Numbered from the stretch's first letter, positions 15,901 to 23,670 are shown. The stretch: 26,637 nt of DNA from Methanolinea sp. UBA473 (GCA_002509495.1 DAEV01000038.1:1-26637), one strand, 5' to 3'. The notes: generated from the sequence alone by a model not told the origin. Made by a program: numbers and translations.

Positions 15901-16807
15901 GGTGGACGCTGCCGACAATCCGCGGACCCGCAAAGACCTTGTTGAAGGCTCCCGCAACGGCACCGACAGGGATCTCCATCCAGCCCAGTTTGATGGTGGC
16001 AGTCGCATCGACCGCCTCCTTGATCTCCTCGCCGGAGTCCCCGGCCTTGATCGCATACTCGAGCTGTCCGCACCTTCCTCCCATGGAAGGGATTGCCCTC
16101 CGGTCATTGACTTCGGAATACAGCATCTGCAACCTGTGGAGTTCCCCGTTGAGGAGGGATCCGAGTCCTTCGGTGAATTTGCCGGAGGTCTCATCGGTGA
16201 TGGAGCTTTTAATCTCCCCCACCACGATCTGATTCCTCGACCGGTATCCGAAATAGGCAAAAATCCCGAATCCGAAAAGGACCGCGACCGCAGTCGCGAC
16301 CCCCGTGGTCATCAGGTTTGAAAGGGAGCGGATGCCCTCCGTGGCAGAGCCCGTGACATTCCCGACCAGGGCATCGAATGTCGATTTTCGGATGGTTTCT
16401 GTAACGGTGGCATTCGCGTTCGCGGTTGTCGTGACGTTCTGCGAACCATTCCCGCTCCCGGGATTTGTCTGGTTTTCCGTGGCATCTGCCACGAGACCGG
16501 AACTCTCTCCCTGGAGGGCGTTATTCACTGGAGTCGTGTCCGCGGCCGGGACAGTAACCTGCGCAAGGAGCAGGACAATGAAGAAACATGCAAGCAACCA
16601 GAGGGCGAGCGGCCTCCAGCCGGTCGAAAAGAACCGGTACAGCCGGCCTCCCACCAAAGATCCTCCAAAAATCAGATACCTGTACAGAATTCCCAGCATC
16701 AATCCAGCCTTGTGCTGAACGTGCACGGTGGATGGTCCTGGTTCCCCCGATGGAATTCCATCCCCCAAAGCCGGTGGAGGTTGCCCTCCTGCGGACGGAT
16801 CAGACAC
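12932..16807 (-). CDS. Large membrane-anchored TPR-repeat protein, 1291 aa
   Basis: Two membrane segments are visible, residues ~64-84 (LALWLLACFFIVLLL) and ~167-187 (ATAVAVLFGFGIFAYFGY). The loop between them is rich in Asn, Thr and Ser with several N-glycosylation sequons (NQT, NVT, NAT), so it probably lies outside the cell and both termini inside. Residues ~190-390 form a domain of unknown type. From ~395 to the C-terminus the protein is built of tetratricopeptide-like helical pairs; the clearest is SLAWYNLGVVYSELGNLEAA followed by FLKAIEMDP (~434-465), with further ones at AQAIALKPDPEYYYHLAHI-type blocks near the end. TPR arrays are protein-binding scaffolds; the partner is unknown. GTG 16807 is preceded by AAGGGGAT. 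No downstream operon gene. Confidence 0.85.
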   Translation of the reverse strand: MSDPSAGGQPPPALGDGIPSGEPGPSTVHVQHKAGLMLGILYRYLIFGGSLVGGRLYRFFSTGWRPLALWLLACFFIVLLLAQVTVPAADTTPVNNALQGESSGLVADATENQTNPGSGNGSQNVTTTANANATVTETIRKSTFDALVGNVTGSATEGIRSLSNLMTTGVATAVAVLFGFGIFAYFGYRSRNQIVVGEIKSSITDETSGKFTEGLGSLLNGELHRLQMLYSEVNDRRAIPSMGGRCGQLEYAIKAGDSGEEIKEAVDATATIKLGWMEIPVGAVAGAFNKVFAGPRIVGSVHRDGDLFILNAFMSGTPSRSWRVEGSIAKRTVLPVTMGVQALPISTEGRAIHLVVNEKEKRIENFDAMVRELACRIFTDLTKGGTTRWRATYYFTEGLKDYRSCLLSKKDQLRNLKNAERRFLEAISEDSTFSLAWYNLGVVYSELGNLEAAEQAFLKAIEMDPEPWEYYYALSYNRFQKMLENEKYLRLDEESYRSLDELVLQDIVHPCKQAIALRFQYPLLHILIGVCYRTLAMKYRTLERECSDPDERRTNRDRSRSFFNLAFDHHRIAVRDSWYGFCRSQFRRTDDLFTRASDLRKVSSTALWDLARTCFSHSECGRTPPLVNRERTPPPNRQYRSLEWLLRQARSIDRTNANLHSILGIVYYAENQFKDAMDSFGVATQIDPEHLKYWLFLALSSQQAGDLKKMETAIGKILSCPSCMEEQLSPRWRTELLCVMPDSGKSRYLINILNFQRDFTREGYPSSFEEQFDYMSRLGQVKNDLLSTSPEELDENLKWEAAYNLYHIAKSGTPEEKIACYLKAREFISPCYNEEPEAFTWIYGMISYQLARISGRSEDYQAAYNFLIDHHPREVRERKIEIDLVNSLLDEKTRNEKNYTRAFETASKIQHNNPLGFGENYAWGRCLLDARDYKQALFFFEAALLLEPFSVQTLMSIAGCYFNLGNYCHNREEKDNFWKQSITYYESAREAIKVEELRNPDGNDWDLFHLLVSFNLGLCQSGISEYGKALSNFEMAMIQSGRNNSDTHGANWDYYYCALNCAESLLHKRDHCMSENYFMYIFSEFGRLVQDRKTPDAPSDPEQELMVQPAQGRLNQVSYAGEIYIRTLLGMAYSYAERDAGLAEAVALVNEADRILYLMRELLQQEDLLDIAADVNDKRGWIAYKNYRDPKNLDEAKKYIQQAIALKPDPEYYYHLAHICTALARETDEKEINIRMAFAHCDHALDMAPRKNLEDEVNDLNTRVKTYLDKLNEGFVDTLKEAAKQPKKEPK

Positions 16808-16846
16808 CCCTGTATCCCCTTGATTGAATTCCCTCCCTGTGAGGCG

Positions 16847-16854
16847 ATAAAGTT
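16847..16854 (-). promoter_or_regulatory. Possible TATA box of the TPR gene
   Basis: On the minus strand AACTTTAT lies about 43 bases before the GTG at 16807, predicting a leader of ~17 bases that includes the ribosome-binding site AAGGGGAT. It is a partial consensus match only. Confidence 0.35.
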
Positions 16855-16978
16855 ACTGGCCGGTTTGGGGAAAGACGATCCCTGTACGCATCGGTCGGCC
16901 TCCGGGAATTCCAAAAAAGGTGGGATCGGAACGGTCGAATGCCCTCATCGACGGATCTGCGCATCCGGGACATTCATT

Positions 16979-16984
16979 AAAAAA
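16979..16984 (-). terminator. T-run after the GH26-type gene
   Basis: Read on the minus strand a TTTTTT tract occurs ~20 bases past the stop codon of the hydrolase gene. It is a candidate archaeal U-tract terminator and separates that gene from the TPR gene 195 bases away. Confidence 0.4.
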
Positions 16985-17002
16985 GGTGTACCGGTCCCGT
17001 CC

Positions 17003-18742
17003 TCATCCCACAAGAATCCGCCTGGACGAAGTGCTTTCCCCGTATTCATTCACTGCGTTTAACGTAACGGTGTAGGTCCCCGGCTCCGTAAAGGTATGCT
17101 CAGGGTTTTTGTCCGTGGAATCACTCCCGTCCCCGAAATCCCAGTACCAGCCGGTCGGGTCGCGGCGGGACTGATCGGTAAACCCCACGGTCAGCGGCGC
17201 ATTGCCGGATTTCGGGACCATCTGGAAGTAAGAGACCGGGGGTAATTCAGTCTGTTTCAGTATTCCCTGGGTGACCCCCGGAGAGGGTGTGACGGAGGAA
17301 TATCCCGCCCTCGTCGATCCTGCCAGGACAAAGGACGTGGAGGAATCGGACCCAATGTCATTGCTGACTGTCAGTTTGACGGAATATCTCCCTGTCCGTT
17401 TATAGGTGTGAGCCGGGTCCTGTTCCGTGGACGTGGCCCCGTCCCCGAAGTCCCAGGCCCACGAGGTGACCATGCCGGTGGACTCGTCCGTGAACCGGAC
17501 CGTGACCGGACCGGTCCCTGGTTCGGAGGTTGCAGTGAAGGAGGCGGTCGGAGGGAGTTCCGGGTCACCAACGCCGGTGGATCCGAGGAAGTACGGGTTG
17601 CCGATCAGCGTTTTATACCGGGGACCCGAGAGCGGCTCGACAGCCCCCTTGGAGGGATTCCACGTGCCGGGCGGGATTAAGTAGTTCTGCTCCGGCTGGC
17701 CGTTGTCGTTGTGCTTGTACGTGTCGAACCAGATCACGGCCTTGATCCGCGGATAGTTGTTCTTCAGGTTGTCGGCATGGTAGAGGGACTCGATCCACTG
17801 GGTGCTGAACTCCTGGGTGGGTTTGTTGAGGGGATCCGGGTCCCAGTACTCGCTCTTTACGTAGGGTGCCGGTTTCTGGCCCGCGGTCTCGGCGAACATC
17901 AGGGGGAACCCGAGCGTGTTCCCGAAGTAATTGTACCACGCCTGTTCCGGGTGGGCCTGGTATTCTCCTTTCAGCCCCGAAAAGGTGTTGGCATTCCAGT
18001 AGAAGTGGTACCGCGTCTGGGCGACCCAGTCCACGTAGGCCTTCCCCGGCTGGGTGATCGTGTGGTACGGGTTTTCCTTGCCCGGCCACCACTGGATCTT
18101 GTGATCCGCCTCGAACGGGTTGTCATTGATGTTCGTGCACCATGCCATCTGGCAGCCGGCGGCATGGAACCTGTTGGCCGCATACTGGAACATCGAGATG
18201 AAGCCGGCCGGGTTATCCTTCGCAACCTGCTGGGACTCCATCTCGTGGCCGAAGACGATGATGATGGTGTCCCCGTTCCTGGTGAGAGGTTTCAACTGGT
18301 CTGCGAAGGCGTCGATGTGCTGCTGTGCCGTCTTCCCGTCGGAATACTTGTGGGATAGATCGAGGCTCGAGTCCCACGGCACGAGGAAGATGACGGGAAC
18401 CGCTTTGTATTTGGTGATAATCTCGCCTGCCCATGCCGCAGCGGCTTTCCCGTCCCTGTTCTCGTTCCCGTTCAGCACGTTCCCGAGGGATACATACCGG
18501 GAGAACATCCGGTGCGTCGTCCCGGCGGCGGCGTTGAATGCGGCCGGGTCCTTGATCCAGGTCTCGTGACCGCTGTCAGGACCCTGGGTGTAGGAGTTCC
18601 CCCCGAGGTACGCGCCGAGGTAGCACCCGTTCTGGTTGAGCAGCCCCTCCGAGACGGTGGGGATGTGGTAGGCGTGGGCTGGGAGTGCGAGGCAGAGTGC
18701 GAGAACCACTCCGAGGAGGAGGGAAAGCCGTTGCTGGGACAT
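17003..18742 (-). CDS. Secreted GH26-type glycoside hydrolase with two PKD domains
   Basis: This 579-aa protein starts with a signal peptide (LSLLLGVVLALCLALPAHA, cleavage near residue 24). Residues ~30-390 resemble the (beta/alpha)8 barrel of family GH26 (beta-mannanase/related): E167 in FGHEMES suits the acid/base catalyst of the HEM motif, and E285 in MFAETAG suits the nucleophile. Aromatic residues WWPG, FYWN and the strand VIWFDTYKHN fit the sugar cleft. Two PKD domains follow (~396-470 and ~501-579), each with the WDFGDG motif, linked by a Ser/Thr/Pro-rich stretch. PKD domains are common on methanogen surface proteins. The substrate is uncertain: cell-surface polysaccharide remodelling or adhesion is as likely as mannan breakdown. 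No clear ribosome-binding site precedes ATG 18742. Confidence 0.8.
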   Translation of the reverse strand: MSQQRLSLLLGVVLALCLALPAHAYHIPTVSEGLLNQNGCYLGAYLGGNSYTQGPDSGHETWIKDPAAFNAAAGTTHRMFSRYVSLGNVLNGNENRDGKAAAAWAGEIITKYKAVPVIFLVPWDSSLDLSHKYSDGKTAQQHIDAFADQLKPLTRNGDTIIIVFGHEMESQQVAKDNPAGFISMFQYAANRFHAAGCQMAWCTNINDNPFEADHKIQWWPGKENPYHTITQPGKAYVDWVAQTRYHFYWNANTFSGLKGEYQAHPEQAWYNYFGNTLGFPLMFAETAGQKPAPYVKSEYWDPDPLNKPTQEFSTQWIESLYHADNLKNNYPRIKAVIWFDTYKHNDNGQPEQNYLIPPGTWNPSKGAVEPLSGPRYKTLIGNPYFLGSTGVGDPELPPTASFTATSEPGTGPVTVRFTDESTGMVTSWAWDFGDGATSTEQDPAHTYKRTGRYSVKLTVSNDIGSDSSTSFVLAGSTRAGYSSVTPSPGVTQGILKQTELPPVSYFQMVPKSGNAPLTVGFTDQSRRDPTGWYWDFGDGSDSTDKNPEHTFTEPGTYTVTLNAVNEYGESTSSRRILVG

Positions 18743-19037
18743 GAGGATCTGTGGAATGTTATCACCGGGGTTTGAAATACATATTCATGGTGGCCTGATG
18801 GGGTTGTGAGCAGGTTTCTGTGGGGACTTCCTGAGTTGAAGGGCAGTAGTGATGGAGGGCGGAGATGTTTTGAGAAGAGGGACTGTTGATGTGGTTTGTT
18901 GAGGACTACGGGGGTTGGAGGTGGTGGAATGGGAGTGTTAGGGAGTGAAAAAACCTGTACCTGATTGTTTGCAATGGAAGCTGTCGAAATATGCCCGTCA
19001 TTTTGCTTTGGAAAATTATTTCATATCATGCGCTTGG
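18743..19037. other. Divergent intergenic region with a G/T-rich tract
   Basis: Between the hydrolase and the exported protein gene, positions ~18785-18945 have a strong strand bias: the plus strand is rich in G and T and poor in C (for example GGGGGTTGGAGGTGGTGGAA). No gene, relic or repeat was recognised. The ~90 bases before 19038 are AT-rich. A possible TATA-like ATGTATTTCAAA for the hydrolase lies on the minus strand near 18770-18785. Confidence 0.4.
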
Positions 19038-19047
19038 TTATATTTTT
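19038..19047 (+). promoter_or_regulatory. TATA box of the exported protein at 19071
   Basis: TTATATTTTT predicts transcription start near 19067, only a few bases before ATG 19071. This supports 19071 as the start of a nearly leaderless gene, rather than the in-frame ATG 19056 or the longer open frame from 18945. Confidence 0.5.
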
Positions 19048-19070
19048 GTGAGTTAATGTATACTTCCACG

Positions 19071-20207
19071 ATGCCAACACTACTCTCCTCACTCTTCCTG
19101 GTTCTCTGTATTTCCGGAATCCTCCTTCCGGTATCAGCGTCCTCTGTCATGTGGCTTCCGACGGATAGTTTCCAACGAGGAACAAATTTTGTCCATTCAA
19201 ATCTGGTTCTCAAACTCAACGGAAAGATCCAACCGTCGGAAGGAATCCGGGAAACGCTTCTTCCTCTCCCGGGACACCCTCGAGATTTTCCTATAAAAGT
19301 GCCGGATACGAATATTTCGCTTATTTCACCCACCGGCCGGGGTTTGATCCTTGTCCAGATGGCCATACCCTATCCGACATTTTCAGGGACGATGATGGTC
19401 TACAAGGACGAAATGACTGTCACGGATCAATACGTGGCAACGGTTGTAAGGAAGGTGGGTATTGAAGGGAACCATGTCGAGTGCGAAGGGTGTATTCATA
19501 TAAGGGGCAAGGAGAGCGAGTTGTGGATTATAAATGATACCGGGATCATCAACTATGATCTGACCGGCAGACCCAATGGACTTGATGATGCTCCCAATAT
19601 TTCTCCTACGATCGAGGAATCCAAGGGTATTGCGCTCGAATACCTCGAGTCAACCGGTCTTATAGAGAAGGAGATCGAATCGGTCCTGGCAATGAGTGGA
19701 GAGGAGGGATACCACCTGGGACCGAACAACACCTCCACGCTCATATTGCGATGTTCCCAGGTTCTCCTCATCCGGAACCTTGACGGAATCCGCGTTGTGG
19801 GGGATTCGATCCGTGTGGAGGTGTGCGGAAATGGAGATATCATCGAATTGGACAAAGACTGGCCCCCGTATGCACCATATAAGGAATATTCTATCATTTC
19901 CTCAAGAGAGGCTTACGACCACTTCCTCGAGCTCGATGTCGTGAATTATTATGAGAAGGTGATCGGGACTATGTCACGGGAAAGGTATCTCAAGTATGGT
20001 GAGAAGACCAGGGAGATGATGCCGCTGCTCGTGAACGTAACAGGGATCGATCTCGTGTATTATGGCGGGGATACGCACAAATCCGGCCTTTTGAGACCTG
20101 CGTACGAGTTCACCTACGACTTCATCCTGGACAACCGGACAGAGCAGGGAAGGCTGTACCTCCCTGCAGTGCCGGAACTCGGGAAACTGGAGGAATGGCC
20201 GACGTGA
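19071..20207 (+). CDS. Exported protein of unknown function, 378 aa
   Basis: I do not recognise this family. From ATG 19071 the protein begins with a clear signal peptide (LLSSLFLVLCISGILLPVSA, cleavage near residue 24). The mature part is ~350 residues, mixed alpha/beta, with several N-glycosylation sequons (NIS, NDT, NTS, NVT, NRT). No C-terminal membrane helix follows, so it is probably secreted or peripheral. A cysteine pair in VECEGC and two later cysteines (RCSQV, EVCGNG) could form disulphides. Base composition is lower in GC than in genes to the left, marking the start of the less GC-rich part of the window. It has no partner gene on its strand. Confidence 0.75.
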   Translation: MPTLLSSLFLVLCISGILLPVSASSVMWLPTDSFQRGTNFVHSNLVLKLNGKIQPSEGIRETLLPLPGHPRDFPIKVPDTNISLISPTGRGLILVQMAIPYPTFSGTMMVYKDEMTVTDQYVATVVRKVGIEGNHVECEGCIHIRGKESELWIINDTGIINYDLTGRPNGLDDAPNISPTIEESKGIALEYLESTGLIEKEIESVLAMSGEEGYHLGPNNTSTLILRCSQVLLIRNLDGIRVVGDSIRVEVCGNGDIIELDKDWPPYAPYKEYSIISSREAYDHFLELDVVNYYEKVIGTMSRERYLKYGEKTREMMPLLVNVTGIDLVYYGGDTHKSGLLRPAYEFTYDFILDNRTEQGRLYLPAVPELGKLEEWPT

Positions 20208-20225
20208 ATGCGATCTAATATCCAT

Positions 20226-20447
20226 TCATTTGCAAGAAAAGGGGCAGACCTGGGCTCCGCTTTGCGCCATCTTTTCGGCCATTGCCATGATATCGCGGGT
20301 GACCGCTACATCCACGTAATCTTCTCCGCAGTTGGTGTAGATCTCCGCGGGCACCTCTTTCATGACGAGGGTGTGTCCTTCCCGCTCAAATGTAACTGTC
20401 GTGGTCCCGGGCCGCGTTGTACCATTACAGCAGATTGTGCACTTCAT
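20226..20447 (-). CDS. YgiT-type zinc-finger (MqsA N-terminal-like) protein, orphan
   Basis: This 73-aa protein has the layout of the YgiT-type zinc finger, which forms the zinc-binding half of MqsA-like antitoxins: CTIC at residues 3-6, a strand TTTVTFEREGHTLVMKEVPA, then NCGEDYVD. The usual second pair is C-x-x-C before GE; here the first of those is Tyr37 (IYTNCGE), so only three of four ligands are in standard places. Two extra cysteines in the C-terminal CPFSC may substitute. No helix-turn-helix domain follows and no toxin gene lies beside it. It could be a remnant antitoxin, a regulator acting in trans, or a stand-alone zinc protein. ATG 20447 has a TATA box at 20478-20490 and a very short leader. 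Confidence 0.75.
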   Translation of the reverse strand: MKCTICCNGTTRPGTTTVTFEREGHTLVMKEVPAEIYTNCGEDYVDVAVTRDIMAMAEKMAQSGAQVCPFSCK

Positions 20448-20477
20448 GAAACGATTACCATAGCTCTAAATTCTTGG

Positions 20478-20490
20478 TTTATTTAAAAAA
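20478..20490 (-). promoter_or_regulatory. TATA box of the YgiT-type gene
   Basis: The minus strand reads TTTTTTAAATAAA, a strong archaeal TATA element. It predicts transcription start near 20458, about ten bases before ATG 20447. Confidence 0.55.
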
Positions 20491-20530
20491 TGGGACCGCC
20501 CGTTTCAGTGCAATAAAGAGATGACCTTGA

Positions 20531-20571
20531 TTGAAACTAAAAAAGTTTCAATTGAAATAAAAAAGGTTCAA
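20531..20571. repeat. Tandem inverted repeats in an AT-rich intergenic region
   Basis: TTGAAAC (20531-20537) and GTTTCAA (20545-20551) form a perfect inverted repeat with a 7-base A-rich spacer. Directly after it TTGAAAT (20552-20558) and GGTTCAA (20565-20571) form a second, imperfect copy of the same unit. The phase suggests paired binding sites for a dimeric regulator upstream of the YgiT-type gene, about 45-80 bases before its TATA box. Confidence 0.55.
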
Positions 20572-20593
20572 TCATTGAATGAGGCGTTCGAAT

Positions 20594-20612
20594 TGTCAAG
20601 TATTTCTTGACA
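20594..20612. repeat. Inverted repeat TGTCAAG / CTTGACA
   Basis: Two exact 7-base arms surround a 5-base spacer. The sequence differs from the neighbouring TTGAAAC repeats, so it may be a separate operator or a small hairpin. Confidence 0.5.
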
Positions 20613-20751
20613 GTTGCCCCCGGATCGAGTCCGCTTATTGAGGGGGGGTCACTCTGCTTGAGGGGAGATAGTAGCGGTTAGGTGGATTTAAACGCCATGT
20701 TGCGACGGCCAGGCCCTCAACTTCGGTCAGGGTCATGAACTTCTGGATTGA

Positions 20752-20868
20752 CCCGTTCCTTTACACATTGCACTTGCGGGGGTGATGGATGTCCTGGAGG
20801 GGAGGGCGAGGAAAACTGCGGCGGTGTTTGTGGGGAGGGAGGAGGTGGATGGGGTGAGGATCTCCTGA
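20752..20868 (+). pseudogene. Possible gene relic before hsdM
   Basis: A short open stretch ends in MDVLEGRARKTAAVFVGREE then VDGVRIS and a stop. It looks protein-like (ordered charged and hydrophobic residues) but has an in-frame stop at 20749, no start signal and no recognised family. It may be the tail of a decayed gene. The rest of the 475-base gap 20448-20922 holds the repeats listed separately and nothing else I recognise. Confidence 0.25.
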
Positions 20869-20922
20869 CAAAAACCCTTAACGCAAGCAACGGCGAATAG
20901 AATCCTGTTACAGGAAAAATCC

Positions 20923-22527
20923 ATGGCCCGACAAAGCACCAGGAAACAGAAATCCAGCAATGGCGCTAACCTCGGATTTGAGGCGACGCTCTGGGCAGCG
21001 GCTGACAAGCTTCGGGGGCACATGGATGCAGCAGAATATAAACACGTTGTCCTCGGACTTATTTTTCTGAAATATATATCGGATGCCTTCGAAGAGCGTC
21101 GCACGACGCTTGATACCGAGCTCAGCGATCCGAAAAGCGAATGGTATGTTGCCGAACCACAAGCACGGTACCGATCGCTCGAGGATCGAGACGAATATAA
21201 GTCAGTAAATATCTTCTGGGTTCCTATCGAAGCCCGGTGGGCAACCCTACAGGCAAACGCGAAGCAACCCACGATCGGAACGACGATCGATGATGCGATG
21301 GTGGCAATCGAGCGGGACAACCCCTCGCTCAAAGGAGTGCTCCCGAAAGATTATGCCCGCCCTGCATTGGACAAGACACGTCTCGGCGAGTTGATCGATC
21401 TCATCGGAACAATCGGCCTTGGAGACAAGGAGAACCGTTCAAAAGATATCCTCGGTCGTGTCTACGAGTATTTCCTCTCACAGTTCGCGACTGCAGAAGG
21501 AAAGAAGGGCGGGCAGTTCTACACACCACGCTGTGTGGTTAAAGTCCTGGTCGAGATGATTGAACCCTACAAAGGTCGGGTGTTCGATCCATGCTGCGGT
21601 TCGGGCGGGATGTTTGTCCAGAGTGAAAGATTTGTCGAGGCTCATGGGGGGAAAATCGGGGATATCAGCGTCTACGGGCAGGAGTCCAATCCGACCACAT
21701 GGAAGCTGGCGAACATGAACCTCGCTATCAGGGGAATTGAGGGCAACCTCGGCCCTGAACACGCCGATAGCTTCCATCGAGACCTGCACCCGGACCTGAA
21801 GGCGGACTTTATCCTTGCCAATCCACCCTTCAACATGAAGGACTGGGGCGGCGAGCGGCTCAAGGAGGACATCCGCTGGAAGTACGGCCTCCCTCCGGCC
21901 GGCAACGCAAACTTCGCCTGGGTCCAGCACTTCATTCACCACCTCGCACCGACCGGGATTGCCGGGTTCGTTCTCGCGAACGGTTCAATGTCATCGAACC
22001 AGTCGGGCGAAGGAGAAATCCGGAGGAACATCATCGAAGAGGATCTCGTGGATTGCATGATTGCACTTCCCGGGCAGCTCTTCTATTCGACACAAATCCC
22101 AGCCTGTCTCTGGTTCGTCACCCGCGAAAAGAAGAACCACCGGTTCAGGGACCGGGGGGGACAGATTCTCTTCATTGATGCCCGCAAAATGGGGACACTG
22201 ATCGACCGGGTGCACAGGGACCTTTCGGATGAGGACATTGCAAAAATTGCCTCGAAGTATCACGCCTGGCGAGAGGAAAAGGGGGCTGGAACGTATGAGG
22301 ATGTGCCAGGGTTCTGCAAGAGTGCATCGCTTGAAGAGATCCGGAAGAATGGGTATGTTCTGACTCCGGGAAGATACGTTGGTGCCGAGGATGTGGAGGA
22401 TGATGGTGAGCCGTTCGAGGAGAAGATGGGGCGGTTGACAACACTGCTCCTTCAACAATTCACCGAATCACAGAATCTTGAACACACTATACGTGAGAAC
22501 CTGAAGGGGTTGGGGTATGAGTTTTGA
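20923..22527 (+). CDS. hsdM: Type I restriction-modification N6-adenine methyltransferase subunit
   Basis: HsdM methylates adenine in the host recognition site as part of an M2S or R2M2S complex, using S-adenosylmethionine. The 534-aa protein has the N-terminal helical domain (LWAAADKLRGHMDAAEYKHV, FLKYISDAFEER), GGQFYTPRCVV, motif I FDPCCGSGGMF (residues 221-231) for SAM, and the catalytic motif IV NPPF (300-303). The C-terminal tail ...FEEKMGRLT...LGYEF is the part that contacts HsdS. ATG 20923 has a weak AGGA ribosome-binding site. The last 11 bases overlap the fic gene, so the two are translationally coupled; hsdS follows after ~1.4 kb. hsdR is not in the window and must lie elsewhere or beyond its end, if present. 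Confidence 0.95.
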   Translation: MARQSTRKQKSSNGANLGFEATLWAAADKLRGHMDAAEYKHVVLGLIFLKYISDAFEERRTTLDTELSDPKSEWYVAEPQARYRSLEDRDEYKSVNIFWVPIEARWATLQANAKQPTIGTTIDDAMVAIERDNPSLKGVLPKDYARPALDKTRLGELIDLIGTIGLGDKENRSKDILGRVYEYFLSQFATAEGKKGGQFYTPRCVVKVLVEMIEPYKGRVFDPCCGSGGMFVQSERFVEAHGGKIGDISVYGQESNPTTWKLANMNLAIRGIEGNLGPEHADSFHRDLHPDLKADFILANPPFNMKDWGGERLKEDIRWKYGLPPAGNANFAWVQHFIHHLAPTGIAGFVLANGSMSSNQSGEGEIRRNIIEEDLVDCMIALPGQLFYSTQIPACLWFVTREKKNHRFRDRGGQILFIDARKMGTLIDRVHRDLSDEDIAKIASKYHAWREEKGAGTYEDVPGFCKSASLEEIRKNGYVLTPGRYVGAEDVEDDGEPFEEKMGRLTTLLLQQFTESQNLEHTIRENLKGLGYEF

Positions 22528-23602
22528 TCCGACCAAACCGTATAATGAACTTCCACTCCTCCCTCCTCCTGAAGATTTGGAATCAAGGGCAGTACTTCGC
22601 AAATGCATCTCGGCAAATCGTGCGTTAGCCTCCCTGAAAGTGGCAGGAAATCTCATTCCAAACCAGGCGATTCTGATTAATGCAATTCCCCTGCAGGAAG
22701 CAAAAGCCAGTTCTGAAATCGAGAATATCGTGACTTCAGGCGACGCCCTTTACCGGGCCGATCTCCTCCCGGGAAATCCCGCCGATCCCCACACAAAAGA
22801 GGTCCTGCACTACCGGGAAGCGCTTTATCATGCTTATTACAAGATCAAAGAGGGGCATCCGATCACCACAAGCCTACTCCATTCAATCTGTAACGATATC
22901 CTCCGCAGCGAAGTGCAGATCCGGATGTTCGGACCGGGCAAGATTGTCAATAAAACAACGGGTGAAGTTGTGTACCTGGCTCCTGATGGGGAAGTCCTTC
23001 ACGAAAAATTACAGAACCTCGAAGAATTTATCGCCGGGGACGACACGCTCGATCCTCTCATCCGGCTCTCTCTCATCCACTACCAGTTAGAGGCAATTCA
23101 TCCCTTTGAGGATGGAAACGGGAGGACGGGGCGGATTCTGAATATTCTTTATCTTGTGGAGAAGGGACTTCTTGACATTCCCGTACTCTACTTAAGTCAT
23201 TATATCATCGCACACAAGAGCGAATATTACCGATTATTGCGGGCGGTCACTGAGCATGAGGCATGGGAGGACTGGATTCTTTTTGTGCTTGACGCCATTG
23301 AGAGCACCGCACTGTCTACCTATTACAAAATATGGAACATTAAGACCCTTCTCGAAGATACTGCTGAACAATGCAGGAGAGAGCTGCCTTCAACGGTGTA
23401 TTCAAAAGAACTCGTTGAATTGATCTTTGTCCAGCCCTATTCGAAGGTCTCGTCAATTGTGGATGCGGGACTGGCAAAGCGGCAAACTGCAGCGCGATAT
23501 CTGAAGGAATTAGAGAAGATTGGCATTCTGAAATCTGAAAAAATTGGAAAGGAACGGATATATTTCAACCAGTCCCTTATCAAACTCCTGTCGGAGGGGT
23601 AA
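22517..23602 (+). CDS. Fic family AMP-transferase with built-in inhibitory helix
   Basis: Fic proteins usually transfer AMP from ATP to hydroxyl side chains of target proteins. The full catalytic motif HPFEDGNGR is at residues 195-203. An N-terminal SSEIEN (65-70) matches the inhibitory [S/T]xxxE[G/N] motif, so this is a class II, self-inhibited Fic whose activity is expected to be held off by E69. The N-terminal ~100 residues match the Fic/DOC N-terminal domain. The C-terminal ~70 residues (YSKVSSIVDAGLAKRQTAAR, then YLKELEKIGIL) form a winged helix-turn-helix that probably binds DNA. The gene starts inside the end of hsdM. Fic genes embedded in type I restriction operons are known from other archaea and bacteria, but their role there is not settled. 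Confidence 0.92.
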   Translation: MSFDPTKPYNELPLLPPPEDLESRAVLRKCISANRALASLKVAGNLIPNQAILINAIPLQEAKASSEIENIVTSGDALYRADLLPGNPADPHTKEVLHYREALYHAYYKIKEGHPITTSLLHSICNDILRSEVQIRMFGPGKIVNKTTGEVVYLAPDGEVLHEKLQNLEEFIAGDDTLDPLIRLSLIHYQLEAIHPFEDGNGRTGRILNILYLVEKGLLDIPVLYLSHYIIAHKSEYYRLLRAVTEHEAWEDWILFVLDAIESTALSTYYKIWNIKTLLEDTAEQCRRELPSTVYSKELVELIFVQPYSKVSSIVDAGLAKRQTAARYLKELEKIGILKSEKIGKERIYFNQSLIKLLSEG

Positions 23603-23606
23603 CCAA

Positions 23607-23670
23607 CGTGTCGATATTTTTCAATTTCTTCGACACGTTTTTGGGACATGTCGAAGACATCGACATGTTA
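23607..23670. repeat. 63-bp repeat unit, copy 1, with nested inverted repeats
   Basis: The unit contains CGTGTCGA (23607-23614) paired with TCGACACG (23630-23637), and then ACATGTCGA (23646-23654) paired with TCGACATGT (23660-23668). The two hairpins share the core TGTCGA, so all four arms can pair with each other. It begins five bases after the fic stop codon. Confidence 0.8.

Noticed and set aside
18945..19070. N-terminal extension of the exported protein gene to 18945
   Set aside because: The added 42 residues have no domain, would place the signal peptide inside the protein and lie upstream of the predicted transcription start.
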